Below are positions 48,301 to 56,936 of a stretch of DNA of 64,000 nt, in pieces. Numbering within the stretch: position 1 is the first letter of the stretch; each line of letters opens with the position of its first letter. Source of the DNA: an uncultured bacterium (lineage in GTDB: Bacteria > Verrucomicrobiota > Lentisphaeria > Victivallales > UBA1829); contig CASFTV010000018.1 in the NCBI GenBank assembly GCA_949297765.1, positions 1 through 64,000 on the forward strand. The letters are read 5' to 3'. The position numbers and the translations under genes are program-made. The notes beneath the pieces were generated by a model. That model saw only the letters and a program-made list of their open reading frames with translations, did no database searches and had not been told where the DNA came from.

Positions 48301-48643
48301 CTTTCGGGAGAGAAACCCCGGGATAGAATTTCTTTCCTTTGGAATCCTCATAAATCAGTCCGAATCTTCCTCCGGAGGAGCGTTTGCCGAGCGGTTCGAT
48401 CTCCCCCTTGACCTCCACCTCCATGACAACCCGCTTGGAGCTGAGCTGATCCACCGGAAGGTACCGCCGGACCAGCACCACCTTTTCCGACGTCACTTCC
48501 AGTCCCTCTTTCGTCAGGACCGCCCCTTTGCTGCATTTCCAGTCCTTCAGGGAATCCTGTTTCAGGAACGTATTGTTTTCCTGAAACGCCGACAAGTGGC
48601 AGAAAAGCAGCACCATCCAAAGACAAAACAGCTTCCGTTTCAT
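45332..48643 (-). CDS. Large secreted clan GH-A-like glycoside hydrolase
   Basis: This 1103-residue protein has a signal peptide (LFCLWMVLLFCHLSAFQ). Several beta-modules (WSDQGPDNDARG, as in the paralogue at 32383) lead to VIPGSALDLSGQLP and the TIM barrel. Catalytic candidates are E585 (ICFNEQESS) and E757 (LNTEHAMPF), spaced wider (172 residues) than in its paralogues because an insert carries FTGSDMVSYSTPRSRDFVRF. The C-terminal domain (SERLVLVYATNALNSD) matches them. It is the first enzyme gene of the operon with GH13 and a pseudopilin. Its promoter is consensus. Confidence 0.86.
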   Translation of the reverse strand: MKRKLFCLWMVLLFCHLSAFQENNTFLKQDSLKDWKCSKGAVLTKEGLEVTSEKVVLVRRYLPVDQLSSKRVVMEVEVKGEIEPLGKRSSGGRFGLIYEDSKGKKFYPGVSLPKGKFDWTKIRMEHMLPADLKSINIELGAENAKGKFVYRNLKFTAEETAVDFRHAMNMGFVDEKENDGKGGWSDQGPDNDARGLPIRQNYKGFPFHVIHPSRNGGKSIVLFKSTRNPYGVREFEVDLSKGHAVGPYLYLLHTASWGDKDLTTIGVVEVIGKNGVTRSFPVRFNQDVSGWWLPLRKTNAVPLVTWGNKACSHVGVYVSLFELAKDFGEVAKVRFRSNGTGATWLLLAATLSPNTYEYPADGHIVIREGKDWRPMPGRKEPGVIPGSALDLSGQLPWKSVDQTGRVVVNAKGQLEFEKEPGKPVHFLTASDVPARDAWSDSNAMRTPQEIEAHCLELRRQGYNMIRIASPDVFLTHLGGHSMIQKDFELDRKNLDRLDYLIYCMKKYGIYLNLGCMSSWGWHPGTPWDGKPKPAIRNYAFTIYFSDEARKHWEKGFMNLITHVNPYTKTRLIDDPVLALCICFNEQESSLFKGQGGKHLEFARPAWIQYLKKAYNGDFAKLRKTWGDLPDNIRSFEDLPVFTGSDMVSYSTPRSRDFVRFSIQAERETRDYYIRTLRKNGVKCLISSANMGLDFRYILLRSKYDAVTINGYHSHPSGEFLLAGSGQNDPSSAIERSGRHMRGFASLHLYGKPILNTEHAMPFWNGYRYEQGLLVGAYAALQDFSALTAFSGPVSRVGNEKPMRTFALHKDPVAKATEFITACAFVRGDVRTADPLVRLRVDDSMISAKNVDQDGINSEQQKLAFVTRIAADVEQNRPVRKNEISIPAVGGSRVVLHQGGMFQNTEDADPASYKADGVVAELKKKGLLAKTNRTNISKGIFESSTGEIFMDTDRKFLSVNTPRLQGFCALAGTTAKTDDFSLDSISERGTVTVLSVDGKTSIRDSERLVLVYATNALNSDMEFASKNHAIRLKLGHWPPLLKTGRISFTLKNKNAEKLRLYALRFDGSRIEEIPLKKSAGTLSGTIDTVKIKEGVPFFFELCAR

Positions 48644-48731
48644 AAAGTTTTATTTCTCCCAGCTCTTTTGTTTTTCAACCTTCCAGACCCTCTCTCCCGA
48701 GCGAGTGTCTGCGCATGAAAACGCCAACATA

Positions 48732-48751
48732 TATTAGCATTTATTAGCATT
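48732..48751. repeat. Tandem decamer repeat, candidate operator
   Basis: TATTAGCATT occurs twice in immediate tandem (48732-48741 and 48742-48751), one helical turn apart, just downstream of the -10 of the glycosidase operon. This position suits a repressor or a transcript-leader element. Confidence 0.5.
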
Positions 48752-48760
48752 ATAGTTTTA

Positions 48761-48789
48761 ATTATAGCACAAACCGCGGAAAATGTCAA
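48761..48789 (-). promoter_or_regulatory. Promoter of the glycosidase-GH13-pseudopilin operon
   Basis: Minus-strand TTGACA (48784-48789), 17 bases, TATAAT (48761-48766), a perfect consensus. It lies between the AraC stop and the glycosidase start. Confidence 0.85.
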
Positions 48790-48883
48790 TCCCCTGTTTT
48801 GGGAAAAGCGCTGGACTTTTTGATATATTGTCTGGACAAATTCCGCCATCGCGCCGGACGGCAGATTGCCGGACGGGCAGACG

Positions 48884-49711
48884 TTATCCGTTCCGGCAGT
48901 TCCGGCGTCTGTATTCCGTGGGAGAAATTCCGTTCATTTTTCGGAAGATGCGGGAGAAATAGCAGGAATCCGGATAGCCCAGCATTCCGGCAATCTCCTG
49001 AATGGAGAGCGAGAGATCCCCCAGAAGGTCGCAGGCATCCCGGTTGCGCAGGGTCATCACAAGCCGATGCGGCGGAAGAGCAGACCTCTTCTGCCATATT
49101 TTGCGGAAGGTCTGAATTCCGACTCCGTATTCCATCGCCATCGCCTCCCAGCTGATGGGTTCCCGGTAATGGAGATAAATGTAATTCCGGAAACCGGCCA
49201 TCAGTTTTTCCTCTCTGGAGATTTGGGTCCGGGGCTGCCGGAACGCCGCCATCAGCAGAGCCGAAGCAAGCAGATCCAGCTGAGACACCACCGCAGCCGT
49301 CAGCTCCAGATTCGACAGAATTTCAAACGAATCCCGCAACTGAAAGAAAAGCGGAAGATCTTTCGCCAGAATACTCCGGCCGAAATCCGCAGGCTTCTCC
49401 GGAAGTCCCGGGAGAAGCTGGGGAAGAAAAGAGCTCTCGTAGACCAGAAAAAGTTCTTCAAACGGAGAAAGCGGAATCATCTTCCGGTTGTCTCCGGGCA
49501 GAGCTATGACGCAGACAGGTTCCGAGAACTCCTCGCTGCCGTACTGGTTTTCCAGACGGACCTTCATCTTCTCTCCCCAGATCAGCGAAAGCGCAATATG
49601 ATCGAATCTCCGGTGAATCGTGTGCTGTTTCTTATATTCCCTTCCGAACCGGGTCAGAGGTACGCAGGGGAAAAACAGAGGACGGCGGATTTCAGAGAGC
49701 ACCCAGTTCAT
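48884..49711 (-). CDS. AraC-family transcriptional regulator
   Basis: This 275-residue protein has an N-terminal sensing region and a C-terminal double helix-turn-helix (about 175-270; ISWEAMAMEYGVGIQTFRKI and AGMLGYPDSCYFSRIFRKMN). GAGAGGGGGGAAT precedes the start. It is on the same strand as, and directly upstream of, the glycosidase-GH13-pseudopilin operon. It is therefore the probable regulator of that operon, taking the place of the GntR/LacI gene in the other cassettes. Confidence 0.92.
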   Translation of the reverse strand: MNWVLSEIRRPLFFPCVPLTRFGREYKKQHTIHRRFDHIALSLIWGEKMKVRLENQYGSEEFSEPVCVIALPGDNRKMIPLSPFEELFLVYESSFLPQLLPGLPEKPADFGRSILAKDLPLFFQLRDSFEILSNLELTAAVVSQLDLLASALLMAAFRQPRTQISREEKLMAGFRNYIYLHYREPISWEAMAMEYGVGIQTFRKIWQKRSALPPHRLVMTLRNRDACDLLGDLSLSIQEIAGMLGYPDSCYFSRIFRKMNGISPTEYRRRNCRNG

Positions 49712-50372
49712 ATTCCCCCCTCTCCGTCAAAGAGCTGCGCTTGGGAATCCATCGGACAGGAGCGCGGAAAAATCCCATCCGCCTTTCCCGCGACAAAGCC
49801 ATGGTTTGTCCGGGAACTGTCAGACCGGGAGATTTTCCTCCCGGAGAAATTCCAGATCTCGGCCTGAAATTTCCGCGGCATCATGAAGATCAGATTTTCC
49901 TTGCCCGGCATTGTCCGCACCTCTTGTTTCAGAAACCTTTTTATTCTACAGCGAAAATCGAATTCTTCAAGGGAAAAACAGCAAAATCTGCCGGCTCCCG
50001 CTTCCATATTTTTCAGAAAAACATCGTTTCCCCTTATACAATACTTCCCGGAAAGGACAATAGAAAAAGAGGGGACTTTTTATGTATTCTTTGACACGGA
50101 ATGTGTCTTTTCCCTGAAAAAAGCAGATTCCTGCCATGCGAAGAATCCATGCCGGTACCCCGCCCATCCGGAATAATTTTTCCTTCTGAAGTCCGTTTCC
50201 CGCACCCTTTTCCATCATGAAGAAAAATGAACCGCGGGAAAAAGAAACCTTCCCCCGGAGAGAACACTCTTCACAAAAGGCCGGTCAGAGAAAAACAACC
50301 GGACAGAAAACAGAAAAATGCGGATCAGAAAACTGGAGACTGTCGATGGAAGAACAAAATTTGTCCGCCCGC
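49712..50372. other. Intergenic region with weak promoter-like elements
   Basis: No gene is supported in these 661 bases. For the AraC gene on the minus strand, two promoter-like pairs are visible: TTGAAG/TAGAAT with 16 bases between (49943-49970), and a TTGTCC/TATAAG pair further upstream near 50040-50065. No RNA gene or repeat was recognised. Confidence 0.4.
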
Positions 50373-51119
50373 TTATTCCTTCACGGCTCTGGTCGCCCAG
50401 AACGTCGGAATATGATGTTCATGAAGATTTCCGCGTCCATTGGTGTCTTCGTAAACATCTGTAAGCCGGAATCCGGCGGCGAGCTGTCCGCCGATCAGAT
50501 CCTCTATCGTATGGGAAAACTGAATTCCGCCATCCTCCCCCAGACTTTTCCGGTGTTCTTCGCAGACAAGCGGATTGAACGGAAGAACATGTTTGACCGT
50601 TGTTTCCGAATCGTCAAAAATGAAATTGACTCCATTATCCATCCCGGTCAGAAGGCATCCTCCCTTCTTCAAGACGCGGAAACACTCCTGCCAGATCGGA
50701 CGCACATTTTCCACATAACAGTTGGCGACCGGATGAAAAATCAGATCGAAGCTGTCAGACTCGAACGGCAGCGGCTTTGTCATATCGGCGTGAACGATAT
50801 TGATCCGGTAGCCCTCTCTTTCCGCCACCATGCGCTCCGCATCCAGCTGACGCTGAGAATAATCCAGCACGGTGCACTCCGCCCCCAGCGCCGAAAAAAC
50901 CGGCATCTGCTGTCCGCCGCCGCAAGCCAGCCCCAGCACGGTTTTCCCTTCCAGCGTTCCGAACCACGCATGAGGAACCGGCCGCACCGGAGTCAGAAGA
51001 ACCTCCCACTCCCCGTTTTTCGCCCTTTCATAAACGTCGTGGGAGACCGGTGTTCCCCATTCCCATCCATTCTCAACCCAGAGATCTATGGTCCGGGCAT
51101 TGATGTCCTGATAGCCCAT
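50373..51119 (-). CDS. Class I SAM-dependent methyltransferase
   Basis: This 248-residue protein has the SAM-binding motif I in VLGLACGGGQQMPVFSALGA, motif II (YRINIVHADMTKPLPFESDS), then FDLIFHPVANCYVENV and LKKGGCLLTGMDNG, the standard order. The C-terminal part is specific to a small uncharacterised group; the target is unknown. It is a single-gene unit with TTGCAT-N16-TATAGT upstream on the minus strand. Confidence 0.92.
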   Translation of the reverse strand: MGYQDINARTIDLWVENGWEWGTPVSHDVYERAKNGEWEVLLTPVRPVPHAWFGTLEGKTVLGLACGGGQQMPVFSALGAECTVLDYSQRQLDAERMVAEREGYRINIVHADMTKPLPFESDSFDLIFHPVANCYVENVRPIWQECFRVLKKGGCLLTGMDNGVNFIFDDSETTVKHVLPFNPLVCEEHRKSLGEDGGIQFSHTIEDLIGGQLAAGFRLTDVYEDTNGRGNLHEHHIPTFWATRAVKE

Positions 51120-51328
51120 ATCCGCGCTTCCTTCCGTGCCTTTTCCGCGTACTATACCATACGAAAAAAAGAATGCAATCCCATACGGCGGAAGCCTTCC
51201 GTTCTTTCCAATGCCGCGGGACTCCGGAATCGGCAGACGGAAACGATGGAATTCTCCTGACAGGCATCCGGCGGGAACAGAAAAACCAGCAGATTGGCCA
51301 TTCCGGAGTGAAAACAGGGAATAGGAAC

Positions 51329-51350
51329 GGCCCGTCCGGAAAGACGGGCC
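51329..51350 (-). terminator. Terminator hairpin after the 1573-residue gene
   Basis: GGCCCGTC pairs with GACGGGCC around a six-base loop, starting seven bases past the stop at 51357. The tail lacks a strong T-run, so it may be Rho-assisted. Confidence 0.6.
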
Positions 51351-51356
51351 GGGGAA

Positions 51357-54300
51357 TTATTTTCCCGCGTAGATTTTGATATCCTTGAAAAAGACGGATC
51401 CGGCGGCTTCCGGATTTCCGGAATCCTTCTGACTGGTCAGATTCAGGATGAAGAGATCTTTGTCCGCCGGCAGATTCTTTCCGGAACATTCAAAGCGGAA
51501 CTCCTGCCAGACTCCGTTTTTCTCTCTCGGCGGGCGGAAGAAAACCGGGACTCCGCCCTTTGCGCCTTTCTTCTCGAACCAGAAAAACAGCATCGGGACA
51601 TTGCCGGAATAGTCGGCGGACCGCAGGACCCGTCCGGTCACGACCAGTTTTTTTGTTCCTGCGGGAATCTGTCTGGCCCCCGTCCCAAAACCGCTGAAGT
51701 TGTCCTTCGAAGCAAAGACTTCCAGAGCCTGGGCGGGTTTTTCTCCGCGCGGATAGGCTCCCGTGATTCCGCCGCGGACGGGATTCACCTTTCCGCTGCT
51801 CCAGTCATGGAAGCCGAACCCTGTGCTCCTCTTCCCCGGTTCGCCGGAGAAGGAGGCGCGATAGATCAGCGTTCCCGGCGCATTCGTCGTCCGGACACTC
51901 TTCCGTTTTTCCGGAGATGGGGCACGGCGATACTCCAGCGACTCCTCTTCGGTTACGACGGAAGGATGCGCGGCCTTCGGTTCCGGCAGAGGATACGGCG
52001 TGAAACGGTCCGGATCAATTTGATCAAACACGATTTCCAGACGAGTCTCTTTCCCCGAAGGCAGAGTCATCTGGAGCTTGTTCGTTTCGGGATCGTAAGA
52101 CCAGACGCACTCCGTTCCGTTCGCCTTCACCGAAACGGGTTTCCGGGAGGAGAGCGCGCCCAGGCGGTATCCCTTCGGAACGGAAGCGAATGTCAGAACC
52201 GCCTTTTTCGCCGAGGGAATGAACGCAAAATCCGGAAGAGGAAGAGGCGCCCACTCCGTCAGCAGCAGCGGACAGCCGCCGGTCAGAAGAAGCGGAAGGA
52301 TATTCTTTTCCAGACCATTCCGGATATAGAAAATCGTCTTTGCATTCATGTTGTCGTAGATTTTGCGGAGTTTTGCGAGGCTTTCGCCGTCGAAGATCCG
52401 GAACAGGAGCGCGGATTCCTGGGGCGCGTTCAGGTAGAACGAATCGGAATTGCTGTTCGGGAAATATTCCGCGGCAAGATCCCGGAAGCGTCTCAGGTCG
52501 TTCCAGATGTATTTCGCATAGGGCGGGAAGATGTCGAGTCCGTCATCCCGTCCGGCGTAGGCAAAGAGCGACGCATAGGAAGCCACATAGAGATCCCGTT
52601 CATTGGTCACATGCATGTTCTGGTTGCTGAAGGAATTCGGGGTGATGAACTCCCGGAATCCGACGTTCACATGATCCACGCCGACCACACCGATCTCCCG
52701 TCCATAGTCCAGGAATGCCGCCCGCGCAATCAGCGGGAGCTGGCTCTTCGCCAGATGGTAGGCACCTTTGGCGATTTCCCGTTCATTTCCAATCCGTTTT
52801 GCCATCCGGAAATAGGCACTGTGGCCGGCAAACGGAGCCTGGGAGCAATCGACCACGGGACCGTTGTCGCCGGAGTCGTTGCTGCCGTCGTCCATCCATG
52901 CCCAGTCATGGACGTTTTTCACATAGCCGAGGAGTTTGTCCACGGTCAGGGATTTTCCATCGCGGACGGCATCGGGCGTCGCCAGAGGGGCGTTGTCGCG
53001 CCAGAGGGCTTTCAGACGGTCGTTGTCACCGGTCAGGGCATTCCAGAGTTCCAGCTGGAGCAGATGGAGTCCGACACCGTATCCGCGGTCGCCGAACACC
53101 CCCACGTCACCCGGATAGTCCGCTCCGATGGAGAACGAATAGAAATACTTCTTTCCGGAATACGGCTCCGTCAGAGAACGCCACAGGCGGTTGGTCCGAT
53201 AGCCGGAGGAGATGTCCATCAGATAGCGGAAGAATCCCTGCAGATACGCCCGGTATTCCGCCGGATAATACTGCCAGACCTTCGTCACCTCCCCGCCGGG
53301 AAAGTTCACCGACTGCCAGGAACGGGAGAGCCGCTCATCGAACAGACGGAACTTCGCTCCTTCCACATTTTCCATTCCGCGACGGGTCATGCGGGCGACA
53401 TCCGCGGCATTGCCCTCGGCATTCCGCGCGATGCTGTACTGCGGCACATCCGGAACCGGAAGAGTATAGGAGATCTCCGAACCTTCCACCCCGTAGAGCG
53501 GTCCGTAAATCGTCGGATAATTCAGATTCCGCAAATTCTCCGGAAGCACAGCGTCGAATCCGCGGTCGGCCATCAGCGAAAGCACCGGCGGGAGAACGGC
53601 GATCTTCTTCGGAGTCAGATTCCAGTCATTGTCCTTGAATTCGCGGAAGCGGCAGCGGTTGACGATTTCAACCGAGTTCTTTCCGGCGTTGTAGCGATGG
53701 AATTCCCGGCATTCCACCGGCTGGGCCAGAGCGGCCCGGCCCGCGAAATCGGCGGCGGCCGCCGCGGAGTACGGAAGATTTCCGCGCCAGTTCCCGGTTG
53801 CCTGAAGCGGCGCGCCGTAAAGCGTGTTGAGCCAGAGAGCTCCGCCGCGGTCGAAGGTGATCCGCACCTCGTTGTCCTTCCGGACGATCGTGCGGGGACG
53901 ATGCTGGAAGATCACCTGAAGAGGAATGGATCCGCGATGGCCGGTCAGATCCTGTTCGGAGTTTCCGGCATCCCAGAGAACGATCCAGTTCGATGCGAGC
54001 TGCCCGTCCCGGTCGCGGTCATAGAGGACGCCGTCGCTCACGGGAGAGGAGACAATTTCCCGGTCGCCGGAACGCCACGCGATGTTCGTGAAGGAACCGG
54101 TCGGAGAATCGTACAGAACAAATTCCCGGTGTGCGCTCTCCAGCAGAAGCGAAGGCGAAAGCAGATTCATATCCGCCGTGAACGCATCCGCAAAAGTGAA
54201 CTGTTTCCGGGTCCAGCTGATCGCATTCACCTTCACCGCTTCGGGGGTGGAGCCGGAATAGAACTGATTCGGATCATAGCCGAATTCAACGGAGGTGTTC

Positions 54301-56078
54301 GGTCCTGTCACGGGAAGCGCTTTCAGACGTTTCTCCACCGCCGCATCCCGTTCCCCTTCAAAGCGGAAGCGGATCTGCCAGTAGAGTTTCGGATTCGACG
54401 GAGAGAAGACATACTGCCGCGCGATCGCGCCGTCGGAAAGAACCTGATTGGCAAGCAGACCGTCGCCGCTGGTATAGTCGCTCAGCGTGGAGCTGGTCAC
54501 CCATCCGAAGCGGCCGAACGAGCCGCCTTTTGTAACCCCTTCCGCAAAGCCGTTCATCTGTTTGCGGGCGGTATCCAGAAGATTCTGCGCCTTCCGGGCG
54601 GAAGAGTCGATCGGCTTTCCGGCAAGGAGCAGCTGCTTCAGTTCCGATGCGGCGTTCTCCAGCGCGGAGAGATCCGATCCGGCAGGCAGGAACGCCCGCA
54701 GCTCCCCGATCGAATCCCGGAGTTCCAGATACCGGTAGGCATCGTAAATCCGGCCGTAGGCGCGGTCGAGGAAAGGATCATACTTGCGGATTCCCGCAGC
54801 GCTGAGATCCGTGGGAACCGAAGTGCGAAGCGCGGAAATCTCCCGTTCCAGATCCGGAAAGGCGATTCCGTGCCGTTTCAGATTCCCCAGGTCGTCGCAC
54901 AGACGCTCAAGATTCCACACCAGAACATCCGATCCATAGGTATGTTTCAGAAGAGATCTGCGGCGAAGCTCTTCCTTTGTCGGTTTCTCGAACGCGAAAT
55001 TCCAGCCGACGGATCCGGTTTTGACCGTCAGCTCCAGCGTATACGCTCCTTTCTTCAGAGGGAGCGCGACGAGTTGTCCGCCTTTTCCGTTCCCTTTTTT
55101 CATGAAATCGGCCGCGACGTTTCCGTTGCAGACCAGTTTCCAGAACCAGTCGGCATTTCCCTTGAGCAGATATTCTCCGGACTCCGGCACCGATCCGGAC
55201 GCCTTCAGCGTCACGATTTTTTCACCGGGACGCCCGGCGAACAGCCTGGCAAAATCGACTTTCCTTCCCGGACGGAAACGCACTTCACGTCCGTCGTCGG
55301 TTTTCCAAACTTCCGGAACCGCAAGGAGTTCCATCGGCTTCCTGTTCGGAGCGGAATTGAAATTATCCGCCTTGAAATAGGAAAGTTTTCCGGTCATGCG
55401 GTAATTGCGGAAACCGGGATACGCGGTCTGAAAAACATTCCTGAACTCCGGACTCCGGAGAGTTTTTTTCCAGACAAGCTCCCCCTTCCCCGTCCGAACC
55501 GTGCCGACCGCAGAATCGCCTTTCAGGACAAGCTCCAGAATATATTCCTGTCCGTCATTCCAGGAGCCGTTTTTCGCCAGATCCGTTTTCAGCGGAATCG
55601 CGGGTTTTCCGACATAATCCAGCTCAAAGCTCCGTTTTCCCTCCCGGGTCTTCTTCAAATAGAGACTTAAACAGGGCTGATCCGCCGGAAACGCCTTTTT
55701 CCGTTCAAATGCGCGACTCTGAATCAGCAGTCCCGCTCTCTGTTCCGATCCTTTTCCCGGTTCAAACACCTTGTAGGGATGCGGCATTGCGGTAAAGCGC
55801 CCTGTCACGGACACCGCATTCCCCGCGGGGAAATCGCGAAGAAGCATCTGCGCATCCTCCGGATTGACATCCCAGTATTCGGAGCTTTTCTGATTCACTC
55901 CGGTAAAGAGATATGCTCCGCCGATCACCTCGCCGGCTACTCCGCGGTACATCCATTTTTCCAGTGCGGGAGAAAAATCGGGATCGCTCTGAAAACGTTC
56001 CTCGACCACCGCCGCGCTCAGCGCCGCGCTTCCCATCGAAAACAGAAGAAAAAGACCTGTCCATCTGCTTGAAATCAT
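51357..56078 (-). CDS. Very large secreted protein of unknown function, possible polysaccharide lyase or hydrolase
   Basis: This 1573-residue protein has a signal peptide (WTGLFLLFSMGSAALSAAVV). The first 450 residues are beta-rich modules. A helical region with DLSALENAASELKQLLLAGK follows, then a long central part with beta-sandwich features. A helical, probably alpha/alpha-toroid segment (SLTEPYSGKKYFYSFSIG, VHDWAWMDDGSNDSGDNGP, KGAYHLAKSQLPLIARAAF) recalls enzymes such as lyases and GH families with that fold. The last 150 residues look like a jelly-roll binding module. No catalytic signature could be named. The start at 56078 has AAGGAG a little far upstream; 56105 is the alternative. 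It is third in a triad with pseudopilin and regulator. Confidence 0.82.
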   Translation of the reverse strand: MISSRWTGLFLLFSMGSAALSAAVVEERFQSDPDFSPALEKWMYRGVAGEVIGGAYLFTGVNQKSSEYWDVNPEDAQMLLRDFPAGNAVSVTGRFTAMPHPYKVFEPGKGSEQRAGLLIQSRAFERKKAFPADQPCLSLYLKKTREGKRSFELDYVGKPAIPLKTDLAKNGSWNDGQEYILELVLKGDSAVGTVRTGKGELVWKKTLRSPEFRNVFQTAYPGFRNYRMTGKLSYFKADNFNSAPNRKPMELLAVPEVWKTDDGREVRFRPGRKVDFARLFAGRPGEKIVTLKASGSVPESGEYLLKGNADWFWKLVCNGNVAADFMKKGNGKGGQLVALPLKKGAYTLELTVKTGSVGWNFAFEKPTKEELRRRSLLKHTYGSDVLVWNLERLCDDLGNLKRHGIAFPDLEREISALRTSVPTDLSAAGIRKYDPFLDRAYGRIYDAYRYLELRDSIGELRAFLPAGSDLSALENAASELKQLLLAGKPIDSSARKAQNLLDTARKQMNGFAEGVTKGGSFGRFGWVTSSTLSDYTSGDGLLANQVLSDGAIARQYVFSPSNPKLYWQIRFRFEGERDAAVEKRLKALPVTGPNTSVEFGYDPNQFYSGSTPEAVKVNAISWTRKQFTFADAFTADMNLLSPSLLLESAHREFVLYDSPTGSFTNIAWRSGDREIVSSPVSDGVLYDRDRDGQLASNWIVLWDAGNSEQDLTGHRGSIPLQVIFQHRPRTIVRKDNEVRITFDRGGALWLNTLYGAPLQATGNWRGNLPYSAAAAADFAGRAALAQPVECREFHRYNAGKNSVEIVNRCRFREFKDNDWNLTPKKIAVLPPVLSLMADRGFDAVLPENLRNLNYPTIYGPLYGVEGSEISYTLPVPDVPQYSIARNAEGNAADVARMTRRGMENVEGAKFRLFDERLSRSWQSVNFPGGEVTKVWQYYPAEYRAYLQGFFRYLMDISSGYRTNRLWRSLTEPYSGKKYFYSFSIGADYPGDVGVFGDRGYGVGLHLLQLELWNALTGDNDRLKALWRDNAPLATPDAVRDGKSLTVDKLLGYVKNVHDWAWMDDGSNDSGDNGPVVDCSQAPFAGHSAYFRMAKRIGNEREIAKGAYHLAKSQLPLIARAAFLDYGREIGVVGVDHVNVGFREFITPNSFSNQNMHVTNERDLYVASYASLFAYAGRDDGLDIFPPYAKYIWNDLRRFRDLAAEYFPNSNSDSFYLNAPQESALLFRIFDGESLAKLRKIYDNMNAKTIFYIRNGLEKNILPLLLTGGCPLLLTEWAPLPLPDFAFIPSAKKAVLTFASVPKGYRLGALSSRKPVSVKANGTECVWSYDPETNKLQMTLPSGKETRLEIVFDQIDPDRFTPYPLPEPKAAHPSVVTEEESLEYRRAPSPEKRKSVRTTNAPGTLIYRASFSGEPGKRSTGFGFHDWSSGKVNPVRGGITGAYPRGEKPAQALEVFASKDNFSGFGTGARQIPAGTKKLVVTGRVLRSADYSGNVPMLFFWFEKKGAKGGVPVFFRPPREKNGVWQEFRFECSGKNLPADKDLFILNLTSQKDSGNPEAAGSVFFKDIKIYAGK

Positions 56079-56149
56079 ACGCAAAAAAGCTCCTTGACTG
56101 TTCATCATTCGTCTTACATTCATTCTCGTCCGGAAGGAAAAAAAGGATC

Positions 56150-56917
56150 TTACCAGGGGTATCCGCCTGCACAGATGTGTTCCATAGATCCCCGTTCCGC
56201 CCACAGGTAGGGATAGGCGGCGAGCGGATTAATCTGATCTCTCGGCATTACCCATCCCGCATGACCGTCCACATACAGCGTGCCGACCTGCCGGGAGTGC
56301 CGGGGAGCCGGAATACCATAATTGTTGCCCACACTAGTCGTAAAGCGCCAGAACCCGCGTTCCCGGTCCACATCCTCTATCGCGGAACTGGTGCAGCAGT
56401 AAGTGTCCACGACCATGAATTTCAGCGAAGGATTGGGAATTTTTGAACTTTTCCCAGTTTCATGCAGAGTCTCATTTGTCGTCAGATTTTTGCTGTATTT
56501 GATCAGGCATTCATTAACACCGTACTGAGGGAAATAAATCAGGTCCGTCACTGGAGGCATGCTGGGACAGTGCAGAACCGACGCCGTAATATACCCCCCG
56601 GCTTCCGCTTTGCTCGTCCCGTCTTTCAGTTTCAGGAGAACATGATGCCAGTAGGGGGTTGATCCGCTTTCCGGACCTCCGAAAATCGGAGGAAAATAAT
56701 CGTCGCTGTCCGTCAGATAGGTGGCCATTCCAAGCCCCATCTGCTTCAGATTCGACAGACACTGAGTCGCCTGCGCCTTCTCCCGTGCCTTGTTCAGCGC
56801 CGGAAGAAGCATCCCGGCAAGAATCGCGATAATCGCAATTACAACGAGGAGTTCAATCAGAGTAAATTTGCTTGTCCTGCGGGAACCCGCATCCATCCGG
56901 AAATGCCGCTTGTTCAT
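56150..56917 (-). CDS. Pseudopilin (prepilin-type, H-X9-DG class)
   Basis: This 255-residue protein has a 16-residue basic leader ([16 protein letters not shown]) before [20 protein letters not shown], then [14 protein letters not shown]. The motif [17 protein letters not shown] has the exact nine-residue spacer. It begins 19 bases after the regulator stop and is followed after 71 bases by the 1573-residue gene, so this junction is not overlapping as in the other triads. Confidence 0.94.
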   Translation of the reverse strand: MNKRHFRMDAGSRRTSKFTLIELLVVIAIIAILAGMLLPALNKAREKAQATQCLSNLKQMGLGMATYLTDSDDYFPPIFGGPESGSTPYWHHVLLKLKDGTSKAEAGGYITASVLHCPSMPPVTDLIYFPQYGVNECLIKYSKNLTTNETLHETGKSSKIPNPSLKFMVVDTYCCTSSAIEDVDRERGFWRFTTSVGNNYGIPAPRHSRQVGTLYVDGHAGWVMPRDQINPLAAYPYLWAERGSMEHICAGGYPW

Positions 56918-56936
56918 TTTTTTCCTTCCCTGTCGG

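Noticed and set aside
45296-48718. Long open frame on the plus strand opposite the giant glycosidase gene
   Set aside because: It mirrors the minus-strand coding frame of a protein with signal peptide, catalytic motifs and promoter; its own translation is Arg/His/Pro-rich and matches no domain.
49708-50007. 99-residue minus-strand open frame upstream of AraC
   Set aside because: It would overlap the AraC start and has no domain; the region looks like a leader or promoter.
51807-55670. 1287-residue open frame on the plus strand inside the 1573-residue gene
   Set aside because: It is an antisense shadow caused by high GC and codon bias; it has no ribosome site, leader or recognisable motif.
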